Positions 16,901-22,727 of a stretch of 64,000 bases of DNA are shown here, piece after piece; positions within the stretch are counted from its first letter, which is position 1; every line of letters starts with the position of its first letter. Location: assembly GCF_039543245.1 (NCBI RefSeq), contig NZ_BAABJJ010000037.1, positions 1 to 64,000 on the forward strand, read 5' to 3'. The notes beneath the pieces are model-generated. The model searched no databases. It saw only the letters and a list, made by a program, of their open reading frames with translations, and was not told where the DNA came from. A program made the position numbers and the translations under genes. The stretch comes from Algibacter_G agarivorans (GTDB taxonomy: Bacteria > Bacteroidota > Bacteroidia > Flavobacteriales > Flavobacteriaceae).

Positions 16901-17738
16901 AAAACTTGAAGACGTCATTGCGAACGCAGTAAAGCAATCTCATCCTAATGAAAAGATTGCCACGTCGCAAACTCCTCGCAATGATGGTAAGCGTCCTAAA
17001 GCAGCCATCCTACGTGAAAAAGGAAGTAACTCTGAGCGTGAAATGGCAAACGCTATGTATTTAGCTGGATTTGATGTAAAAGATGTGCATATGACCGATT
17101 TAATTTCGGGTCGTGAAACTTTAGAAGACATTCAGTTTTTAGGCGCTGTTGGTGGTTTTAGCAACTCTGATGTTTTAGGATCTGCAAAAGGTTGGGCTGG
17201 AGCAATTAAATACAACGAAAAAGCTAATAAAGTAATACAAGATTTCTTCAATAGAGAAGACACACTTTCTGTTGGAATTTGTAACGGTTGCCAATTATTT
17301 ATGGAATTAGAAGAGATAAACCCTGAACATGAGATTCATGGTAAGATGCTTCATAATGATTCTCATAAACACGAAAGTTCATTTACTTCGGTAAAAATTC
17401 AAGAGAATCATTCTGTGATGCTTTCAACGCTAGCAGGAACTACCTTAGGCGTTTGGATTTCTCACGGTGAAGGAAAATTTAGTTTACCTTATTCTGAAGA
17501 CAACTATCATATTGTAGCTAAATATGGTTATGAAGGCTATCCGCATAACCCTAACGGTTCTGATTTTAATACCGCTATGATGAGTGATAAAACAGGTCGC
17601 CATTTAGTAACCATGCCACATATTGAGCGTTCTACGTTTCAATGGAATTGGGCTAATTATCCTGAAAATAGAAAAGATGAAGTGTCGCCATGGCTGGAAG
17701 CTTTTGTAAATGCTAGATTGTGGATTGAAAATAGATAG
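13998..17738 (+). CDS. purL: Phosphoribosylformylglycinamidine synthase (large fused form)
   Basis: Converts FGAR, glutamine and ATP to FGAM in purine synthesis. The 1246-residue chain has an N-terminal PurS-like domain, a linker, two AIRS-like halves of the synthetase (SQVNSEHCRHKIFNG near 160, ETHNFPTTVEPFNGAATGAG near 250, NVPTGKDSLSMK near 725) and a C-terminal class I glutaminase (KAAILREKGSNSEREMA; GICNGCQLF with nucleophile Cys1095; MPHIERSTFQWNW). The length fits the fused gamma-proteobacterial-type enzyme. About 25 residues (973-997) between the synthetase and the glutaminase are encoded by an inserted intergenic-type repeat that keeps the frame open. The gene stands alone between its promoter and a strong terminator. 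Confidence 0.97.
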   Translation: MIHFFGNVTSKIYAVQSTKELSTETISKLTWLFGDQPKIEKASLDAFFVGPRAAMITPWSTNAVEITQNMGVSDIIRIEEFLAVSEDFKDFDPMISEKFEGLNQDSFTIDIQPEPILNIEDISAYNQQEGLSLSDEEVEYLEGVSKKIGRPLTDSEVFGFSQVNSEHCRHKIFNGTFVIDGEEMPVSLFKMIRQTSEVNPNDIVSAYKDNVAFVKGPKVEQFAPKRADIPDYYTTQEFESVISLKAETHNFPTTVEPFNGAATGAGGEIRDRLAGGKGSLPLAGTAVYMTSYSRLEENRPWEQKFEARDWLYQTPMDILIKASNGASDFGNKFGQPLICGSVLTFEHNENSASSASAARKLGFDKVIMQAGGIGYGKIDQALKDTPKTGDKIVILGGENYRIGMGGAAVSSADTGALDSGIELNAVQRSNPEMQKRAANAVRGMVESEENFIVSIHDHGAGGHLNCLSELVEDTGGKINIDKLPVGDPTLSAKEIIGNESQERMGLVIAEKHLDTLHKIADRERSPIYDVGEVTGNNRFTFESETKGDKPMDLALEDMFGSSPKTVLTDKTVVRHYKNSRYKTKNLQIYLEQVLQLEAVACKDWLTNKVDRCVGGKVAKQQCVGPLQIPLNNVGVMALDFNGKEGIATSIGHSPISGLIHPEAGSRNSITEALTNIIWAPLKDNLASISLSANWMWPCKNEGEDTRLYKAVKAISEFSIDLGINVPTGKDSLSMKQKYKDDEVISPGTVIISAAGNCNEISKVVEPVLQQNGQNIYYINISQDDFKLGGSSFNQVLNTIGNEAPDVKNSTFVKDTFNTIQNLIKADKISAGHDVASGGLITTLLEMCFADINLGADFDISALNEEDSIKVLFSENSGLVFQGEASIETVLTENNIEFFNIGTVNNSATVSIKNNDDNFSFDIADMRDVWYKTSFLLDQKQTANDLAQDRFDNYKKQPLQYTFPKHFTGKLEDVIANAVKQSHPNEKIATSQTPRNDGKRPKAAILREKGSNSEREMANAMYLAGFDVKDVHMTDLISGRETLEDIQFLGAVGGFSNSDVLGSAKGWAGAIKYNEKANKVIQDFFNREDTLSVGICNGCQLFMELEEINPEHEIHGKMLHNDSHKHESSFTSVKIQENHSVMLSTLAGTTLGVWISHGEGKFSLPYSEDNYHIVAKYGYEGYPHNPNGSDFNTAMMSDKTGRHLVTMPHIERSTFQWNWANYPENRKDEVSPWLEAFVNARLWIENR
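16913..16986. repeat. Palindromic repeat inserted in frame within purL
   Basis: The 74-bp segment begins CGTCATTGCGA and ends TCGCAATGATG (inverted, 10 of 11 matching) with an internal AAGCAATCT/AGATTGCC pair. This is the pattern of the widespread intergenic repeat that usually reads GTCATTGCGAG...CTCGCAATGAC. It translates in purL as VIANAVKQSHPNEKIATSQ plus TPRNDG, the recognisable translation of that repeat. Confidence 0.8.
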
Positions 17739-17759
17739 TCTGAAAATTATTTACATATT

Positions 17760-17798
17760 AAAAAGCCCAGAAATAAAACATTTATTTCTGGGCTTTTT
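17760..17798. terminator. Bidirectional terminator between purL and the OxlT-like transporter gene
   Basis: A perfect 18-bp stem with ACA loop and GCCCAG/CTGGGC core is flanked by A and T runs. It serves both convergent genes. Confidence 0.9.
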
Positions 17799-17844
17799 CA
17801 CTAACTCACACAATCATAAAAAATTAAAACTTCTTGATTACGGT

Positions 17845-19101
17845 TTAAGCAAACTTCAAATCCTTATTAATTTCCTTATAAGCTTTTGTTACTGAACGTT
17901 TCATGAGCAACGAAATTATTAATGCTATAATAAACAATCCTGCAAAGACTGATAAAGTAGCATCCAACGAACCTGTAGCTTTTTTTACTTCATCGTAAAT
18001 TGTAGGTCCTACAACACCGGCTAGTCCCCATGCCGCTAGCACCATGCCGTGTATTGCACCCAATTGTTTTGTTCCGAATAAATCTCCTAAGAACGCTGGT
18101 AAGGTCGCAAAACCTCCTCCGTACATTGTTATTACCGTAAACAATACAATCAAGAAACTTAGCTCCATAGTCATTTTTGGCAAGAAATAGAATGCTAAAA
18201 TTTGAAATGCAAAGAAAATAATATACGTGTTGGCACGTCCTAAATAATCAGACAAACTAGACCACATAATCCTACCTAAACCATTAAACACACCAATAAA
18301 ACCAACTATAGCCGCAGCTTCCATTGGGGTGTAATTTAATTTCTCCTGCATCATTGGGCTTGCTGCCGATATGATAGCAATACCACAGGCAATATTAATA
18401 AACATCATAATCCAGATATAGTAGAAACGAGGTGTTTTAAGAGCGGCATTGGCATCAATATTCGCCATATCCTTTTTAATAGTTTTACCTTCTCCTGGCT
18501 TAAAACCATCTGGCAAATAACCTTCTGGTGGTCTTTCAATATATCTTGCAGACGATAAAATCAATATCATATATATAACACCTAAAATGTAAAAGGCATT
18601 AGATACCCCAACAGAATCAAATAAAGATTGCATAACAGGGCCAAATATTAAAGCTGCAAAACCAAAGCCCATAATAGCCATTCCTGTTGCTAAACCACGT
18701 CTGTCTGGAAACCATTTTACTAAGGTGCTTACTGGTGTAATATAACCAAGTCCTAGCCCTATACCTCCAATAACACCATAACAAAGATAAAATAGCCATA
18801 ATGATTCCAATTGAACGGCTAAGCCTGACCCTAATATACCTACACCATAAAATATCCCAGCGGTTGTTCCACTTACTTTTGGTCCAACTTTTTCAACCCA
18901 GCGTCCTAAAAATGCTGCTGAAAGTCCTAATAATAAAATAGCAATCTTAAAAGCCCATTTTATAACACTTCCATCTACATCAAAAATATCTTTAACAGGG
19001 TTAGTCATTACCGAATACGCATATACTGAGCCTATTGAGATATGGATTCCTACTGCAGAAGCAGCTATAAGCCATCGGTTTTTTAGTTTTTGTGTTTTCA
19101 T
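17845..19101 (-). CDS. MFS transporter, oxalate/formate antiporter (OxlT-like) family
   Basis: The 418-residue protein has 12 hydrophobic segments and the OFA-family layout: N-terminal GIHISIGSVYAYSVMTNPV, the inter-helix loop KWFPDRRGLATGMAIMGFGF, and the middle cytoplasmic loop with PPEGY. Members exchange small carboxylates such as oxalate, formate or lactate. The gene is third in the pflB-pflA-transporter unit, 36 bp after pflA, so export of formate made by pyruvate formate-lyase is the simplest role. No FocA-type formate channel is seen nearby. The substrate is inferred from context only. Confidence 0.85.
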   Translation of the reverse strand: MKTQKLKNRWLIAASAVGIHISIGSVYAYSVMTNPVKDIFDVDGSVIKWAFKIAILLLGLSAAFLGRWVEKVGPKVSGTTAGIFYGVGILGSGLAVQLESLWLFYLCYGVIGGIGLGLGYITPVSTLVKWFPDRRGLATGMAIMGFGFAALIFGPVMQSLFDSVGVSNAFYILGVIYMILILSSARYIERPPEGYLPDGFKPGEGKTIKKDMANIDANAALKTPRFYYIWIMMFINIACGIAIISAASPMMQEKLNYTPMEAAAIVGFIGVFNGLGRIMWSSLSDYLGRANTYIIFFAFQILAFYFLPKMTMELSFLIVLFTVITMYGGGFATLPAFLGDLFGTKQLGAIHGMVLAAWGLAGVVGPTIYDEVKKATGSLDATLSVFAGLFIIALIISLLMKRSVTKAYKEINKDLKFA

Positions 19102-19137
19102 AATTTGTAATGTTTGGGTGTGCTTTACAGCAACCTC

Positions 19138-19887
19138 TTAGTTTGTTTTCACTTCTTTGAAATAGTTTTCTAGTATGCTTACTGCAGATTTTATTTCCTC
19201 AACAGTGTTTTCGCGAGCATCTTTCAATTGATACTCCCAACCTAAAGATTCCCATTTATGAACACCTAGCTTATGATAAGGCTGAAGTTCAATTTTTTCA
19301 ATGGTTTTATAATCTTTAAAGTACTTACCCATAGCATGTAGCAATTCAGGTGTGTTTGTAATCCCAGGAATCAAAACATACCTCAACCACATTTTTTTTC
19401 CTGAAGCTTCTCTATGCTTTGCGAAATTAAACGTCGTTTCTTTGTTACGCTGTCCCGTTATAAACTCATAACCTTCCTCAGTCATGTGCTTAATATCCAG
19501 CATCACTAAATCAGCATAATCATCTAATAGTTCTTCGGTAAAATGATTTAACAGTCTACCGTTTGTATCTATATTAGTATGAATATCCTCTTCTTTAAGC
19601 CTCTTAAAAAAGGGAATTAACGCTTTTGATTGCAGTAAAGGTTCACCTCCAGAAACTGTTACACCACCTTTCTTACCAAAGTAAGGTTTCATTTTTACAG
19701 CCATTTCTGCAAGCTCTTCAATAGGATATGATTTTCCTCCTGCAGTATCAATAGTATCCGGATTATGACAATACAAACATTTTAATTTGCAGCCTTGAAG
19801 AAAAATAACCATTCTAACACCGGGTCCGTCATGGGTCCCAAATGATTCAATAGAATGTACGTTTAATATGTTATGTTGCGTTTTGAT
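19138..19887 (-). CDS. pflA: Pyruvate formate-lyase activating enzyme (radical SAM)
   Basis: Installs the glycyl radical on PflB using S-adenosylmethionine and a 4Fe-4S cluster. The cluster motif is GCKLKCLYCHNPDT (C-x3-C-x2-C), followed by GGVTVSGGEPLLQ. The first ATG in frame (19812) would give 224 residues and drop the conserved N-terminus. The frame stays open upstream and encodes SIESFGTHDGPGVR, the expected family sequence, back to a TGA. No ATG, GTG or TTG occurs in that extension. An ATC at 19887 would give 249 residues, close to E. coli PflA (246), so I place the start there provisionally. The gene follows pflB across a strong hairpin. Confidence 0.93.
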   Translation of the reverse strand: MKTQHNILNVHSIESFGTHDGPGVRMVIFLQGCKLKCLYCHNPDTIDTAGGKSYPIEELAEMAVKMKPYFGKKGGVTVSGGEPLLQSKALIPFFKRLKEEDIHTNIDTNGRLLNHFTEELLDDYADLVMLDIKHMTEEGYEFITGQRNKETTFNFAKHREASGKKMWLRYVLIPGITNTPELLHAMGKYFKDYKTIEKIELQPYHKLGVHKWESLGWEYQLKDARENTVEEIKSAVSILENYFKEVKTN

Positions 19888-19900
19888 AAGTCAGGTTTTT

Positions 19901-19946
19901 AAAAAAAACATCCGAAAAAGAAGTGATTAAACTCCTTTTTCAGATG
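19901..19946 (-). terminator. Strong hairpin between pflB and pflA
   Basis: On the minus strand a 16-bp fully paired stem (19931-19946 with 19909-19924, a few G-U pairs) with loop TTAATC is followed by eight T. It should end most pflB transcripts and leave pflA and the transporter at a lower level. That suits an activase needed in sub-stoichiometric amounts. Confidence 0.85.
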
Positions 19947-19966
19947 CCATCAAAATATTAATAAAA

Positions 19967-22192
19967 CTACATGGATTCGTGGAAAGAACGTGTAATAACT
20001 TCCATTTGCTGTTCTTTTGTTAATCTTACAAAGTTAACAGCGTAACCAGATACACGTATTGTTAATTGAGGATATTCTTCTGGGTGCTCCATAGCATCAA
20101 GAAGCATTTCTTTATCAAGAACATTTACATTTAAATGTTGAGCGTTTTTGATGAAATAACCATCTATAATTGTTGCTAAATTTTCAATTCTTTCATTCGT
20201 GTCAGCACCTAATGATTTTGGTACTATTGAGAATGTATTTGAAATACCGTCTAATGAATCTTTATAATCGATTTTAGCAACAGAATTTAATGAAGCAATG
20301 GCTCCATTACAATCACGACCGTGCATTGGGTTTGCACCAGGAGCGAAAGGAATTCCGCTTTTTCTACCATCAGGTGTAGCACCAGTTTTCTTACCGTAAG
20401 ACACGTTTGATGTAATGGTTAATACTGACATTGTTGGTTCAGCATCCTTATAAACAGCTAACTTTTTCAATTCATCATTGAAGTCAGCCACAGCTTTTGC
20501 TGCTAATTCATCCACACCATCTTCATCATTACCAAAGCATGGAAACTCACCTTCAATTTCAAAATCTACGGTTAAACCTTCCTCATTTCTAACGGGTTTT
20601 ACTCTTGCATATTTAATGGCTGAAAGCGAATCGGCTACAATAGATAAACCTGCAATTCCGTAGGCAATATTAATACTTGGATTAGTATCAATTAAAGCCA
20701 TTTGAGCTTTTTCATAATAGTATTTATCGTGCATGTAGTGAATAATGTTCATAGAATCATTATAAACTCGTGCCACTTCTTTCATAGCTATTTTGAAGTT
20801 ACCCATAACCTTGTCAAAATCTAAGTACTCACAATCACAAGGTGCAATACCTTCAACCATTTGAGTTCCCGTTTTCTCACAACGTCCACCATTAATAGCC
20901 AATAATAAGGTTTTAGCCAAATTGGTACGCGCTCCAAAGAATTGAATAGATTTCCCTAAACTTTGATGAGATACACAACAAGCAATTCCATAATCATCAG
21001 AGCCACGTTCTGCTCTCATCATATTATCATTTTCAAATTGAATTGAAGAGGTATCAATAGAAACTTTAGAACAGTAATTTTTAAAATTTTCTGGTAAGTC
21101 TTTAGACCAAAGCACAGTCATATTAGGTTCTGGCGATGCTCCTAAATTGTATAATGTATTTAAGAAACGGAAAGACGTTTTAGTTACTTTTGTTCTTCCA
21201 TCGTCAAACATCCCACCAATAGCTTCAGTAACCCATGTAGGATCTCCAGCAAATATTTCATCATAAGCACTCATTCTTAAATGACGTACCATTCGCAGTT
21301 TCATTACAAACTGGTCAATGAATTCTTGAGCTTCCTCTTCAGTAATAAGACCTTCTTGTAAATCATTCTGAATATAAATATCCAAAAATGTAGAGGTATT
21401 CCCTAAAGACATGGCCGCACCATCTTGCTCTTTAACAGCTGCTAAGTACCCCATGTAAGTCCATTGCACAGCTTCTTTAGCTGTTTCAGCAGGGCGACTT
21501 AAATCTAAATCGTAGTTATTACCTAAAGCAATGATATCCTTTAAAGCTCTAATTTGTTCAGAAACTTCTTCACGCAAACGAATTACAGCTTCAGTCATAG
21601 GACCTGTAATATTTGCTAAATCTTTTTTCTTTTCTTCTATCAAAAAGTCAATTCCGTAAAGTGCTACACGACGGTAATCACCAATAATTCTACCTCTAGC
21701 ATAGTTATCAGGTAATCCTGTTAAAAATCCTAAAGAACGAAATTTTCTAATTTCAGCATTATAAACATCAAAAACACCATCATTATGAGTCTTTACAAAT
21801 TTTGAAAATAACTCAGTTAAAGCATCATTTGGTTTTACACCTTGTTCTTCCAATGCTTTTTGAACCACTTTAAAACCTCCAAAAGGCTTCATGGCTCTTT
21901 TTAATAATTCGTCAGTTTGTAAACCAACGATAACTTCATTTTCTTTATCGATATATCCAGCAGCAAACGAGCTAACTGTTGAAATGGTTTCTGTATCTAC
22001 AGAACGTACACCATTATTTTGTCTCTCTTCCTTGGTGGCAGCTTTACAAACTTCCCATAATTTTTCGGTTTTCACACTTGGTCCAACCAAAAACTCATGT
22101 GTTCCATGGTAAGGTGTAATGTTATTTAGTACAAAATCCCTAACATTAACCTCTTTAGTCCAAATTCCCGATTTAAATTGTTTTACTTCCAT
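19967..22192 (-). CDS. pflB: Pyruvate formate-lyase (formate C-acetyltransferase)
   Basis: Cleaves pyruvate with CoA to acetyl-CoA and formate without oxygen. The 741-residue glycyl-radical enzyme has the two active-site cysteines Cys405-Cys406 in IACCVSHQSLG and the radical Gly716 in IRVSGYAVNFVRLT. E. coli PflB is 760 residues. I start at MEVKQFKSGIW (22192). An in-frame ATG at 22243 would add 17 non-conserved residues and lie before the predicted transcription start (about 22237). An FNR-type site (22271-22284) sits exactly 33 bp from the -7 box, so anaerobic activation is predicted. It is first of pflB, pflA and the OxlT-like gene. Confidence 0.97.
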   Translation of the reverse strand: MEVKQFKSGIWTKEVNVRDFVLNNITPYHGTHEFLVGPSVKTEKLWEVCKAATKEERQNNGVRSVDTETISTVSSFAAGYIDKENEVIVGLQTDELLKRAMKPFGGFKVVQKALEEQGVKPNDALTELFSKFVKTHNDGVFDVYNAEIRKFRSLGFLTGLPDNYARGRIIGDYRRVALYGIDFLIEEKKKDLANITGPMTEAVIRLREEVSEQIRALKDIIALGNNYDLDLSRPAETAKEAVQWTYMGYLAAVKEQDGAAMSLGNTSTFLDIYIQNDLQEGLITEEEAQEFIDQFVMKLRMVRHLRMSAYDEIFAGDPTWVTEAIGGMFDDGRTKVTKTSFRFLNTLYNLGASPEPNMTVLWSKDLPENFKNYCSKVSIDTSSIQFENDNMMRAERGSDDYGIACCVSHQSLGKSIQFFGARTNLAKTLLLAINGGRCEKTGTQMVEGIAPCDCEYLDFDKVMGNFKIAMKEVARVYNDSMNIIHYMHDKYYYEKAQMALIDTNPSINIAYGIAGLSIVADSLSAIKYARVKPVRNEEGLTVDFEIEGEFPCFGNDEDGVDELAAKAVADFNDELKKLAVYKDAEPTMSVLTITSNVSYGKKTGATPDGRKSGIPFAPGANPMHGRDCNGAIASLNSVAKIDYKDSLDGISNTFSIVPKSLGADTNERIENLATIIDGYFIKNAQHLNVNVLDKEMLLDAMEHPEEYPQLTIRVSGYAVNFVRLTKEQQMEVITRSFHESM

Positions 22193-22240
22193 TTTATTAC
22201 ATATTAATATTTTGAAAAAAATCCATTTGTTTTGATGCCT

Positions 22241-22248
22241 CAAAGGTA
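22241..22248 (-). promoter_or_regulatory. -7 box for pflB
   Basis: TACCTTTG on the minus strand matches TAnnTTTG. Its centre is 33.0 bp from the centre of the FNR-type palindrome, giving a start near 22237 and a 45-nt leader. Confidence 0.65.
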
Positions 22249-22270
22249 TCTACAGAGATTAATTATAAAC

Positions 22271-22284
22271 CTGACAAATGTCAG
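22271..22284 (-). promoter_or_regulatory. FNR-type site upstream of pflB
   Basis: CTGACAAATGTCAG consists of perfect inverted halves CTGACA/TGTCAG with a 2-bp centre. The predicted centre is at about -41, the usual position for a class II activator of the Crp/Fnr family. Confidence 0.7.
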
Positions 22285-22500
22285 TAAATAAGGTTTTTTA
22301 TTAAGTTTGTTTTTACGAAAACGTTTGAAATACAAAAACGAAAAATAAAATATTTATACTTTTAACTTATTTGCTATATAAACGTTAACAAATATTATTT
22401 TTTAACATGATTTTTGCAAATGTTTTTATTTTCAAATCATGTTATTCGTAAAAATTTACAAATCAAAAAAAATATATACGTTAATATGCAAATGCATCCT

Positions 22501-22541
22501 AAAAAATAAAACCCCCGAAATAAATAAATTTACTTCGGGGG
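22501..22541 (-). terminator. Terminator for ppdK, displaced by the inserted element
   Basis: A CCCCCGAA/TTCGGGGG stem with AT-rich extension is followed on the minus strand by TTTTATTTTTT. It lies 187 bp past the ppdK stop because the 161-bp inverted-repeat element lies between. Confidence 0.8.
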
Positions 22542-22544
22542 CTT

Positions 22545-22705
22545 AGAGACTGTTTTGATATATGTCAATTTTTTTTATGCCCCTTTTTGCGCCCTTTTTC
22601 GTTAAAATTTCATACCGTAACTATGGCTATGCTAGAAAATTTTGTCTAAAACGACATCAAAAATGACCTATAAAAATTCTAATCACACATTTCAAAACAG
22701 TCTCT
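22545..22705. mobile_element. MITE-like element with 14-bp terminal inverted repeats
   Basis: AGAGACTGTTTTGA (22545-22558) and TCAAAACAGTCTCT (22692-22705) are perfect inverted ends of a 161-bp AT-rich, non-coding segment. TT adjoins both outer ends and may be a target duplication. Such GAGACTGTTTT ends resemble those of insertion sequences, so this looks like a non-autonomous derivative. The parent element is not in the window. Confidence 0.7.
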
Positions 22706-22727
22706 TTGACTAAAAAAAATAAAAATA

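Larger units (their letters stand above)
22193..22727. other. Regulatory and repeat region between ppdK and pflB
   Basis: These 535 bases hold the pflB promoter with its FNR-type site, about 200 AT-rich bases without recognisable features, the ppdK terminator (22501-22541) and an inverted-repeat element (22545-22705). No gene is supported. Confidence 0.8.

Noticed and set aside
22193..22243. N-terminally extended pflB starting at 22243
   Set aside because: The extra 17 residues are not like PFL, and the codon lies upstream of the transcription start predicted from the -7 box and FNR-type site.
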